From contig JAHAWW010000107.1 in NCBI GenBank assembly GCA_018383375.1, forward strand, positions 1-27,094: 27,094 bases of DNA, written 5' to 3'. The notes below the pieces were generated by a model, which worked only from the letters and a program-made list of their open reading frames with translations, was not told the origin of the DNA and made no database searches. The first letter of the stretch is position 1; each line of letters begins with the position of its first letter. Below are positions 1-7,457 of this stretch, piece after piece. This stretch comes from Prevotellamassilia sp. GTDB lineage: Bacteria; Bacteroidota; Bacteroidia; Bacteroidales; Bacteroidaceae. Position numbers and translations under genes: made by a program.

Positions 1-21
1 AAGACACGGAAATATGTACAA

Positions 22-71
22 ACAAAAAGGAAGACATCTTAGCCAGTTGCCTGACTTGTGATGTCTTCCTT
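22..71 (-). terminator. Intrinsic terminator of tRNA-Pro
   Basis: Two perfectly complementary 12-base arms (27-38 and 60-71) form a strong hairpin just beyond the 3' end of the tRNA. On the minus strand the hairpin is followed by a T-rich run. Position, stem strength and T tract together indicate a Rho-independent terminator for the tRNA transcript. Confidence 0.85.
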
Positions 72-76
72 ACCAG

Positions 77-151
77 TCGGGGTGACTGGATTCGAACCAG
101 CGACCACACGCCCCCCAGACGCGTACTCTAACCGGGCTGAGCTACACCCCG
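77..151 (-). tRNA. tRNA-Pro (anticodon GGG)
   Basis: The minus strand folds into a full cloverleaf. The acceptor CGGGGTG pairs with CACCCCG, and the C1-G72 pair with discriminator A73 is the bacterial proline identity signature. The D arm is GCTC/GAGT. The anticodon stem CGCGT/GCGTG encloses the loop CTGGGGG, giving anticodon GGG. The T arm is GCTGG/CCAGT around TTCGAAT. The 3' CCA is not encoded: the bases after A73 are CTGG. The tRNA decodes CCC and CCU. It is a lone tRNA gene with its own promoter and terminator. Short open frames across this stretch are shadows. Confidence 0.95.
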
Positions 152-209
152 AAAGGTGCTTCACAAAAAGCTTGGCAGAAAGTTCTGCGTTACTTCCGTT
201 TAGCGAGTG

Positions 210-240
210 CAAAAGTAGCACATTTTTCTCAAACACCAAA
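210..240 (-). promoter_or_regulatory. Promoter of tRNA-Pro
   Basis: On the minus strand TTTG (240-237) is followed by exactly 19 bases and then TACTTTTG (217-210). This fits the Bacteroidetes primary sigma factor consensus TTTG / TAnnTTTG. Transcription would start near 203 and give a leader of about 50 bases before the tRNA 5' end at 151, to be removed by RNase P. Confidence 0.75.
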
Positions 241-383
241 CAAATCGCGTGATTTTTTTGAAAAATCTCCGTTTTGCCTCATTTTTTCACGTCAAATGCA
301 GGTGGGACGGCCGCAAGTCTGTAACTTAGCGTAGAGTTTCCCGCGCAACCGTGGCGGCTCGACCTACCTTTAATATTATTATT

Positions 384-1262
384 ATGGAACACATATCCAA
401 CGACATCCTCACTGTGACCATCAGCCCCCTCGGCGCAGAAATGCAAAGTTTGAAACTGCGCCGGTCTGAGCGCGAACTGCTCTGGCAAGGTGACGAAGCA
501 TTTTGGCACGGACGTTCGCCCATTCTCTTCCCTGCCGTGGGCGGCGCGTGGAACAAAACGTGGCACATTGGCGGACAAGCACACACCATGCCCAAGCACG
601 GGTTTGTGAGAGAAAAGACCTGGCAGGCTGAGGTGCTTTCGCCTCAAAGCGTCGTGTTCAGCTATCAAGACAAAGGCGAAGACCGCGCAGCTTTCCCCTG
701 GGACTATACCGTCAAAGTGACGTATGCGGTTGAAGCCAACACCGTGCGCGTGACGTTGCGTGTGGAAAACCACAGCGACGAAACTATGTATTTCCAGATG
801 GGAGGCCACCCCGGGTTTGTCTTGCCAGACTTTGACGAAGACGAGCCCATTTGCGGCTATCTCAAACTCGAAGGTGAACCGAAGTCTGTGCTTCGTGCGG
901 CCGACCAGGGTTGTACACTGCCTGAACGGTTTGACTATCCGGTAGATGAAGACGGCTTTGTGCCCCTTTCGAAAGCAACCTTCATCAACGAAGCCTTGAT
1001 TTTTGACGGTGGTCAGATTACGGGTGGCGTGATTTGCGACAAACAAAAACGCCCCATTGTTCGTGTGCAGTCTGGTGCGCCAGTATGGCTCTTCTGGTCA
1101 CCGCAAGGACAGCACGCTCCGTTTGTTTGCGCCGAACCGTGGTATGGCCTTTGCGACCCCATTGGCTATGAAGGCGACGTTTCCGGACGACCCTACATCA
1201 ATAGTCTCACGGCCGGCGGTGTCTGGGAAGGGGAATATACCATCGAAGTACTCATTGACTAA
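384..1262 (+). CDS. Aldose 1-epimerase (mutarotase) family protein, LacX-like
   Basis: This 292-residue protein looks like a galactose mutarotase superfamily enzyme, which interconverts alpha and beta anomers of sugars or sugar phosphates in the cytoplasm. Visible family signatures are LFPAVGG, PKHGFVR, GGHPGF (carrying the presumed catalytic histidine) and CAEPWYGLCD near the C-terminus. The length fits the LacX/YeaD-like branch rather than the longer secreted GalM type, and there is no signal peptide. The ATG at 384 is preferred over an in-frame start at 351 because MEHISND leads directly into the first beta strand and the 11 extra residues look like untranslated leader. pyrK begins 25 bases after the stop, so co-transcription is likely. 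The sugar substrate cannot be told from sequence. Confidence 0.85.
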   Translation: MEHISNDILTVTISPLGAEMQSLKLRRSERELLWQGDEAFWHGRSPILFPAVGGAWNKTWHIGGQAHTMPKHGFVREKTWQAEVLSPQSVVFSYQDKGEDRAAFPWDYTVKVTYAVEANTVRVTLRVENHSDETMYFQMGGHPGFVLPDFDEDEPICGYLKLEGEPKSVLRAADQGCTLPERFDYPVDEDGFVPLSKATFINEALIFDGGQITGGVICDKQKRPIVRVQSGAPVWLFWSPQGQHAPFVCAEPWYGLCDPIGYEGDVSGRPYINSLTAGGVWEGEYTIEVLID

Positions 1263-1287
1263 AATCATCACACACAGCATTAACAAT

Positions 1288-2070
1288 ATGTCTAAACACG
1301 TCAAAGACCTCGTGGTGACGGCCGTTGAAAAACTGCGCGACGACTACGCAGTCATACATCTGCACGACCCTGCTGCTACATTGCCGGAAATATTGCCGGG
1401 GCAGTTTGTGGAGGTTCGGGTGGACCACTCACCAAACACTTTCTTGAGACGACCCATCAGTATCAACGAGGTCGATATCAACAAAAACGAATTCAGCCTG
1501 CTCGTTCACGCCGTGGGCGAAGGCACAAAAGCCATGCTGGCTCTCAAACCTGGCGACAAACTCAACTGCCTCTACCCTCTCGGCCACGGTTTCACCATCC
1601 CCGAAGGTTCAGGCCGTCAACTCTTGCTCTGTGGCGGAGGCGTGGGCACGGCACCACTGCTCTACTACGGCAGACGCCTCAAAGAAGCCGGCCACGAACC
1701 CACGTTCCTGCTTGGCGGACGATCTGCACGCGACCTCCTGCAACTTGACCAGTTTGAGCAATACGGCCGAGTGTGCTGCACCACCGAAGACGGCACCTAT
1801 GGCGAGCACGGCCGCGTGACCGACCACAGCGTATTGAAATCACAGACATTCGACGCCGTAGCCACCTGCGGACCTATGCCGATGATGCAGGCCGTGGCCC
1901 GTTGGGCTTCGTCACTAAACCTGCCTTGTGAGGCTTCGCTCGAAAACCTCATGGCCTGCGGACTTGGAGCCTGTCTCTGCTGCGTAGTGAAAACAATCGA
2001 CAACCACAACATCTGTGTCTGTCAAGACGGACCTGTGTTTAACACCCAACAACTGCAATGGCAAAAGTAA
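1288..2070 (+). CDS. pyrK: Dihydroorotate dehydrogenase electron transfer subunit (PyrK)
   Basis: This is the FAD/[2Fe-2S] subunit that passes electrons from the class 1B dihydroorotate dehydrogenase to NAD+, in de novo pyrimidine synthesis. The 260-residue protein shows the flavin-binding motif FLRRPISIN, the nucleotide-binding loop LLCGGGVGTAPLLYYG, and a C-terminal cysteine cluster (CGLGACLCC plus a later CVC) that ligates the iron-sulfur centre. The frame is open further upstream, but MSKHVKDL at 1288 gives the family's normal length and lies just after the preceding gene's stop. Its last 13 bases overlap the start of pyrD, which suggests translational coupling and matched subunit levels. 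Confidence 0.95.
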   Translation: MSKHVKDLVVTAVEKLRDDYAVIHLHDPAATLPEILPGQFVEVRVDHSPNTFLRRPISINEVDINKNEFSLLVHAVGEGTKAMLALKPGDKLNCLYPLGHGFTIPEGSGRQLLLCGGGVGTAPLLYYGRRLKEAGHEPTFLLGGRSARDLLQLDQFEQYGRVCCTTEDGTYGEHGRVTDHSVLKSQTFDAVATCGPMPMMQAVARWASSLNLPCEASLENLMACGLGACLCCVVKTIDNHNICVCQDGPVFNTQQLQWQK

Positions 2071-2969
2071 ACGTCAACATAGGCGACGGGCTGCAACTAA
2101 AAAATCCCGTCCTCACGGCTTCGGGCACCTTTGGTTATGGATTGGAGTTTGCAGACCTTATAGACTTGGGCCGACTCGGCGGCATCATCGTCAAAGGCAC
2201 AACCCTGAATCCACGAGAAGGGAACGACTATCCACGCATGGCTGAGACACCAATGGGTATGCTCAACTGCGTGGGGCTGCAAAATAAAGGAGCTGCATAT
2301 TTCTGCTCTGAAATCTATCCGAAAATCAAAGACCTTGACACAAACGTGCTGGTCAACGTCTCTGGCTCTTCGCCCGAAGACTATGCGGAATGTGCGGCCA
2401 TGATGGCACAGCTCGATAACATACCGGCCATTGAACTCAACATCTCGTGTCCCAACGTCAAAGACGGCGGTATGGCCTTTGGCGTGACGTGTGAAGGAGC
2501 AGCATCGGTGGTTAAGGCTGTACGTAAGGCTTACAACAAGACCCTTATCGTCAAACTCTCACCGAACGTCACCGACATAGCTTCGATAGCACGTGCCGTC
2601 GAAGATGAAGGAGCAGATGCCGTTTCGCTCATCAATACGCTGATGGGTATGCACATCGACATCCGTCGACGCCGCTCCGTCTTGAGCATTGGCACTGGTG
2701 GTCTGAGTGGACCGGCCGTGCGTCCCGTGGCAGTTCGTATGGTATGGCAGGTGGCTCACGCCGTCAAAATACCTGTTATCGGACTGGGTGGCATTATGAC
2801 GGCCGAAGATGCCATAGAGTTTCTTATGGCAGGCGCAACAGCCATCGAAGTGGGTACAGCTAACTTTATCGACCCCTGTGCCTCCGTTAAAATCGCCGAA
2901 GGCATCAACCGCTGGCTCGACGAGCAAGGCGTGGCCGACGTGCACGACATTATCGGAGCTGCTTGGTGA
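2058..2969 (+). CDS. pyrD: Dihydroorotate dehydrogenase, class 1B catalytic subunit
   Basis: This FMN enzyme oxidises dihydroorotate to orotate. It is 303 residues, the normal size for a class 1B PyrD. Recognisable parts are the N-terminal NPVLTASGTFGYG, KGTTLNPREGN, the active-site segment NISCPNVK with Cys131 as the class 1B catalytic base, IVKLSPNVTD, and the FMN phosphate-binding end IPVIGLGGI followed by GATAIEVGTANF. A cysteine rather than a serine base, together with the adjacent pyrK, places it in the NAD-linked heteromeric class 1B. It overlaps pyrK by 13 bases and is followed by a hairpin terminator. Confidence 0.96.
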   Translation: MAKVNVNIGDGLQLKNPVLTASGTFGYGLEFADLIDLGRLGGIIVKGTTLNPREGNDYPRMAETPMGMLNCVGLQNKGAAYFCSEIYPKIKDLDTNVLVNVSGSSPEDYAECAAMMAQLDNIPAIELNISCPNVKDGGMAFGVTCEGAASVVKAVRKAYNKTLIVKLSPNVTDIASIARAVEDEGADAVSLINTLMGMHIDIRRRRSVLSIGTGGLSGPAVRPVAVRMVWQVAHAVKIPVIGLGGIMTAEDAIEFLMAGATAIEVGTANFIDPCASVKIAEGINRWLDEQGVADVHDIIGAAW

Positions 2970-3053
2970 GGTAGCTTTGTGTGATACTCCACTCCACTGC
3001 CACTCTTCAATATTTCATCAAAGAGCCGCGTCTCACGCAGCAAACAAACAAAA

Positions 3054-3103
3054 AACAAAGCGGGCCGTAACGATGATTTTTCATCGAAACGGCCTGCTTT
3101 GTT
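3054..3103. terminator. Bidirectional terminator between pyrD and ilvC
   Basis: The arms at 3056-3068 and 3089-3101 pair over 13 bases with one G-U. The stem continues inward as CGATGA/TCATCG around a T-rich loop. A-rich sequence precedes it and T-rich sequence follows. It sits between two convergent operons, pyrKD on plus and ilv on minus, so it can serve both. Confidence 0.85.
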
Positions 3104-3124
3104 GATTAACTGAGAATTGTATGA

Positions 3125-4168
3125 TTAGTTGTTTTCGGGACGGAGGGTGCGAACGGTTTCTCCGGCACGCCACATCTCGCTTTCACGCAGAGCCTTGAGC
3201 TCGGCTTCGAGTTTCTCACGATAGTCGGGCTTTGAGTTGCTGTCGATGGAAATTTGGGCTTCGTTACCAGTCACTACGCTCTGATAGAGTTGTTCCATAA
3301 CGGGTTTAATGGCATCGTGGAACGGGCCCATCCAGTCGAGTGCACCGCGCTGAGCAGTAGTAGAACAGTTGGCATACATCCAGTCCATACCGTTTTTACC
3401 CACCATAGGAAGCAATGACTGAGTGAACTCTTCGACCGTTTCGTTAAAGGCTTCTGAGGGAGTATGGCCATGCTCGCGAAGAGTTTCGTATTGAGCAAGG
3501 AAAAGACCTTGAACAGCGCCCATGAGCGAACCGCGCTCGCCGGTGAGGTCGCTGGTGGCTTCACGTTTGAAAGTGGTCTCAAAAAGATAACCCGAACCAA
3601 TGCCTACGCCGAAAGCCAGAACTTTCTCGAGAGCTTTTCCTGAGTGGTCTTGATAGATGGCATAAGAGGAGTTGAGGCCACGACCCTCAAGAAACATGGT
3701 GCGAAGCGATGTACCCGAACCTTTGGGGGCTACCATAATGACGTCGATGTCGGCAGGAGGCACGACACCGGTGCGGTCGCTCCAGTTGATGGCAAAACCG
3801 TGAGAGAAATAGAGAGTCTTGCCTGCGGTGAGATGAGGCTTGATTGTGGGCCAAAGCTGCATCTGGGCTGCGTCTGAAAGGAGCATGCAGACGATGGTAC
3901 CGCGCTCAGCGGCTTCTTCGAGGCTGAAGAGTGTTTCGCCGGGCACCCAACCGTCTGCTACGGCTTTGTCATAGGTTTTGCCTTGACGCTGACCGACAAT
4001 AACATTGAAGCCGTTGTCGCGAAGGTTGCAGGCTTGGCCAGGACCTTGAACGCCATAACCCAAAACGGCGATGGTTTCGTTTTTCAATACTTCACGTGCT
4101 TTTTCGAGGGGAAATTCCTCACGGGTCATCACTTCTTCGATGACACCGCCAAAATTCAATTTTGCCAT
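3125..4168 (-). CDS. ilvC: Ketol-acid reductoisomerase
   Basis: This enzyme converts 2-acetolactate and 2-aceto-2-hydroxybutyrate to the dihydroxy acids of valine/leucine and isoleucine synthesis, using NAD(P)H and Mg2+. It is 347 residues, a short class I form. The Rossmann motif GYGVQGPGQA is at residues 37-46. The cofactor loop VGQRQGKTYDKA, the segment HGFAINW, MVAPKGSGTSLR and the C-terminal helical domain with DLTGERGSLMGA all follow the family order. The GPGQ version of the nucleotide loop differs from the enterobacterial form; NADH versus NADPH preference cannot be settled from it. It is the last gene of the ilv block, 51 AT-rich bases after the thioesterase gene. Confidence 0.97.
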   Translation of the reverse strand: MAKLNFGGVIEEVMTREEFPLEKAREVLKNETIAVLGYGVQGPGQACNLRDNGFNVIVGQRQGKTYDKAVADGWVPGETLFSLEEAAERGTIVCMLLSDAAQMQLWPTIKPHLTAGKTLYFSHGFAINWSDRTGVVPPADIDVIMVAPKGSGTSLRTMFLEGRGLNSSYAIYQDHSGKALEKVLAFGVGIGSGYLFETTFKREATSDLTGERGSLMGAVQGLFLAQYETLREHGHTPSEAFNETVEEFTQSLLPMVGKNGMDWMYANCSTTAQRGALDWMGPFHDAIKPVMEQLYQSVVTGNEAQISIDSNSKPDYREKLEAELKALRESEMWRAGETVRTLRPENN

Positions 4169-4219
4169 TTTAATTTTTAGTTTTAATGGTTGGTTTTATG
4201 TGTATTGTTTGTTTGCTTT

Positions 4220-4996
4220 TTACAAGGGTTTCCACACGATAGCTGCCTTGAAGACGGGCAGATTATCGTGTTGGCGTCTGATTTCGACGAGATGGGTGGT
4301 GTCATCGACAGGCGTCATATAATATAATAAGGTGTCGGCGGCATAGGCCTCGGCAGTGTAAAGGGCTTCGATGCGGGCAGGCCGATGGGTTTTGAATTGC
4401 TCAACGGGGAAGAGGTCAAGGGCGGTCTCGATGTAACGGATGGAGTTGACGTGGCCGTTAATATCGAGATCAGAGTAGCCTGCCACATAGGTCTTGATTG
4501 GTTGGTCTTGTTTGAGTCGCACTCTGCGGGCTGTGCCTATGCCTGGCTCAATGTCAATGGTCAAATCAGAAAAACCGCCATTGGGTAGGTTTTCGAGGTC
4601 GGCCGAGGAACGCGAATCAAGACTGATGAGAGCCCATGTCGACGTGGCAAATCCGTAATTGAAGCCCGTTGGCGACGTGATGGCAAAATGACGGTCGGTG
4701 AATTGGCGATAGACACGCGACACCCATGTTTCTATCGTATAGGGTTCGCCGGTGGTGGGCATTCGTTCCAAGTCGATGACCAACCTCGAGAGCACCCACA
4801 CGTGGTTATGGCGTATCATATCGTCAAAGCCAAAACCGCGACGACCTGCATGGAGACTGGCGCAACGCAAGAGTTGATTGCCAAAGAATTTCCACGACAA
4901 GTTGCCGACAAAATCTTCGCTGAAAGGCTCCACGACAAAACTGAAGGCATCGCCGCGGGAATCGCCTTTAAGGTAGGTGTAGGGTTGGGGAGTCAT
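4220..4996 (-). CDS. Acyl-ACP thioesterase (FatA/FatB-like, double hotdog)
   Basis: This 258-residue protein resembles bacterial relatives of plant acyl-ACP thioesterases (PF01643), which release free fatty acids from acyl carrier protein. The first hotdog domain covers roughly residues 10-140 and contains the conserved region NHVWVLSRL and TWVSR. The second begins near residue 160 and carries SDLDINGHVNSIRYIE, where the D-x-N-x-H-V-N pattern holds the catalytic residues. There is no signal peptide, so it is cytoplasmic. It lies between ilvN, with a 23-base gap, and ilvC. Reading frame and spacing suggest it is part of the ilv transcript. Its link with branched-chain amino acid synthesis is inferred from position only. 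Confidence 0.88.
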   Translation of the reverse strand: MTPQPYTYLKGDSRGDAFSFVVEPFSEDFVGNLSWKFFGNQLLRCASLHAGRRGFGFDDMIRHNHVWVLSRLVIDLERMPTTGEPYTIETWVSRVYRQFTDRHFAITSPTGFNYGFATSTWALISLDSRSSADLENLPNGGFSDLTIDIEPGIGTARRVRLKQDQPIKTYVAGYSDLDINGHVNSIRYIETALDLFPVEQFKTHRPARIEALYTAEAYAADTLLYYMTPVDDTTHLVEIRRQHDNLPVFKAAIVWKPL

Positions 4997-5019
4997 AGAC
5001 GTAATTTTTTCTATCAGCC

Positions 5020-5631
5020 TCAGATGGTGTGGCGGAATTCTTCTTCCCTCAGTTCAAGGAATTCGCTCAAGGCTTCGCGGCGGCTCTTGGTTACGGCGAT
5101 GACACCCGAGCTGACAAACTGCAAGAGGCAACCATACGACTTGAGGGCATGATAGAGCGACATGATGGTCTCGGGAAGGCCCTCGACAGACACTATCGAA
5201 TAGACTGCGTTGACTTCAACGATTTTGCTGTCGTGAAGACGAATAGCCTTGGATATTTCTTTGTTCTCAAGCAACTTAGCCGTTGCTATCTTATAGAGTG
5301 CCTGTTCCATCACATAGATGTCGTCTGAGGTGAAATAGCGGGCTTGGATGACATCTATTTTTTTCTCTATCTGCTTGGTGACGGTGCGAATGATGTCTTC
5401 GGTGGTGTAGCAGGTGATAGTGTAGCGATGGACATTCTGAGTGCCCGACGGAGAGACGTTGAGGCTCTCGATGTTGAGCTGTCGGCGCGTGAAAACGTTG
5501 GTCACCTGATTAAGCACACCGGCCAAGTTTTCGGAGAAGATGATGATGGTGAAAAGCTGCACGCCGCCCTCTTCGGCCGGACGACCGACGGGATTAGGGC
5601 CGGGTGCGTTTATGTGGTTGTTTTGGCTCAT
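5020..5631 (-). CDS. ilvN: Acetolactate synthase small (regulatory) subunit
   Basis: This is the regulatory subunit of acetohydroxyacid synthase, which activates the large subunit and gives feedback inhibition by branched-chain amino acids. It has 203 residues. An N-terminal ACT domain is seen from about residue 25: FTIIIFSENLAGVLNQVTNVFTRR, shown here only as the pattern FSENLAGVLNQV, followed by NIESLNVSPS. The C-terminal domain has the expected KLLENKEIS and LHDSKIVEVN segments. The stop is followed after 23 bases by the thioesterase gene, and the start lies 3 bases after the ilvB stop, so the two subunits are tightly coupled. IlvN and IlvH cannot be separated from sequence alone. Confidence 0.93.
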   Translation of the reverse strand: MSQNNHINAPGPNPVGRPAEEGGVQLFTIIIFSENLAGVLNQVTNVFTRRQLNIESLNVSPSGTQNVHRYTITCYTTEDIIRTVTKQIEKKIDVIQARYFTSDDIYVMEQALYKIATAKLLENKEISKAIRLHDSKIVEVNAVYSIVSVEGLPETIMSLYHALKSYGCLLQFVSSGVIAVTKSRREALSEFLELREEEFRHTI

Positions 5632-5634
5632 GGC

Positions 5635-7374
5635 TTAGTCGTTGTTTGAGAGTATCATATCGTCTACGTCGTGTCCAGGGCAGCACATAGGGAAGACGTT
5701 GTCTTCTTCCATCACGGCCACTTGAAGCAAATAAGCTCCCGGAGTGTCGAGCATCTTACGGATAGCTGCATCGAGGTTTTGGCGCTCGGTGACAGTGTGT
5801 GAGGGTATGCCGTAGGCCGAGGCTATCTGCTCATAGTCAGGATTGAGCATCGGCGTAAACGAATAGCGACGGTTGAAAAAGAGTTCTTGCCACTGACGAA
5901 CGTTGCCCAGATAATTGTTGTTGAGTAGGATGATTTTTACGGGCGCTCCTTGTTCCATAATAGTGCCCAGCTCTTGGATGCTCATCTGCAAACCGCCGTC
6001 GCCCAAAAAGAGACAGACAGTACGCTCGGGGGCACCAAAGGTGGCACCGATGGCTGCGGGCAGACCATAGCCCATTGTGCCCATACCACCCGATGTGATA
6101 ATGCTACGCTTTTGGGTGAATTTGAAATAGCGCGCAGAGAGCATTTGATTTTGGCCCACGTCTGTAACCAGCACGGCTTTGTTTTCTGTCAGTTCGGTGA
6201 CGCGGCGTGCCACCTCACCCATGCGCAAAGGACCCTCTGAGGGATGTATTTGTGGATTGATGACATGCTCGGTTTCAATCTTATCGAAAGGTCTGAAACT
6301 CTCACGCCATGCCGTGTGAGTACGTTTCTTAAGCAGTCTGGTCACATCAGCAAGAGTCTGTTTGCAGTTACCCAACACGGCTACATCGACCTTTACGTTT
6401 TTGTTGATTTCAGAGGGGTCGATGTCGAAGTGTATCTTTTTGGCTTGGCATGCATAAGTGGCAAGTTTACCGGTGATGCGGTCATCGAAGCGCATACCAA
6501 CGGCGATAAGCAGGTCACACTGCTGCGTATTTTTGTTGGCTCCCAAACTGCCGTGCATACCGAGCATACCCACGTTAAGCGGATGGTCGGTGGGCAAAGC
6601 CGAAAGACCGAGCAGGGTGCAACCAGCAGGAGCATCGGCGGTTTCGATAAATTGTTTCAACTCTTGACCGGCATCGCCCAATTCTACACCTTGTCCCACA
6701 AGCACGAGCGGCCTCTCAGCTTGATTGATAAGATCGGCGGCTGCAATGATGCTGGCAGGGTCGGTCTTGGGCACAGGCACATAGCTTCTGATAAATCCCA
6801 CACTTACGGGATGATATTCGGCTTTCTCCACTTGGGCATTCTTGGCAAAGTCGAGCACGACAGGACCGGGACGTCCTGAGGCGGCAATATAAAACGCACG
6901 GCTCACGGCCCAAGCCACGTCTTTAGCAGAGCGAATTTGATAGGCCCATTTGCAAATAGGCTGTGTGATGTCGACCATATCGCACTCTTGGAAGGCATCG
7001 CTGCCGAGCATCTGTGCACCCACCTGCCCCATAATAACAACCATCGGTGTGCTGTCCATCATAGCATCGGCAATACCGGTGATTGTGTTGGTGGCACCCG
7101 GACCACTTGTGACCAAGGCCACACCTGTCTTGCCGCTCACTCTGGCATAACCTTCGGCTGCGTGTGTGGCAGCTTGTTCGTGACGCACAAGAACGTGGTT
7201 GAGCGTCTGGCGGTAATCATAGAGGGCATCATAAACGGGCATAATTGCACCTCCGGGATATCCGAAGATGGTTTCAACGCCTTCGCCCACTAATGCTCTA
7301 AGCATTATTTCAGCTCCTGTCAAAACTTCGGGAGCAGTAATGCGATGTGTGGTAGACTGTGAGGGGTCTGTCAT
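5635..7374 (-). CDS. ilvB: Acetolactate synthase large (catalytic) subunit
   Basis: This thiamine diphosphate enzyme condenses pyruvate with pyruvate or 2-oxobutyrate, the first committed step of valine, leucine and isoleucine synthesis. It has 579 residues, the standard length. The N-terminal pyrimidine-binding domain has FGYPGGAIMPVYDAL and the catalytic glutamate Glu66 in RHEQAATHAAEGYAR, followed by SGPGATN. The central FAD-type domain is present. The C-terminal domain has GDGGLQMSIQEL and NNNYLGNVRQWQ, which bind the ThDP pyrophosphate and Mg2+. It lies directly upstream of ilvN and 83 bases downstream of ilvD. I saw no promoter matching TAnnTTTG in that gap. Confidence 0.97.
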   Translation of the reverse strand: MTDPSQSTTHRITAPEVLTGAEIMLRALVGEGVETIFGYPGGAIMPVYDALYDYRQTLNHVLVRHEQAATHAAEGYARVSGKTGVALVTSGPGATNTITGIADAMMDSTPMVVIMGQVGAQMLGSDAFQECDMVDITQPICKWAYQIRSAKDVAWAVSRAFYIAASGRPGPVVLDFAKNAQVEKAEYHPVSVGFIRSYVPVPKTDPASIIAAADLINQAERPLVLVGQGVELGDAGQELKQFIETADAPAGCTLLGLSALPTDHPLNVGMLGMHGSLGANKNTQQCDLLIAVGMRFDDRITGKLATYACQAKKIHFDIDPSEINKNVKVDVAVLGNCKQTLADVTRLLKKRTHTAWRESFRPFDKIETEHVINPQIHPSEGPLRMGEVARRVTELTENKAVLVTDVGQNQMLSARYFKFTQKRSIITSGGMGTMGYGLPAAIGATFGAPERTVCLFLGDGGLQMSIQELGTIMEQGAPVKIILLNNNYLGNVRQWQELFFNRRYSFTPMLNPDYEQIASAYGIPSHTVTERQNLDAAIRKMLDTPGAYLLQVAVMEEDNVFPMCCPGHDVDDMILSNND

Positions 7375-7457
7375 CTTTTATGTTATTGATAGAAAGGTGT
7401 TATTGGGTAGAGTGTTAAAGTTTAAGAGACTAAACAAACTCTTTGTCAAATCTTGTC

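Noticed and set aside
58..252. Plus- and minus-strand open frames of about 65 codons at the start of the window
   Set aside because: They run straight through the tRNA-Pro gene, its promoter and its leader; tRNA sequence explains them.
279..1046. 255-codon minus-strand frame opposite the mutarotase gene
   Set aside because: It is antisense to a gene with clear family motifs, and its translation has no recognisable domain.
1057..1287. N-terminal extension of PyrK from an upstream start
   Set aside because: It would overlap the end of the mutarotase gene in another frame and add 77 residues with no family match; the start at 1288 gives normal length.
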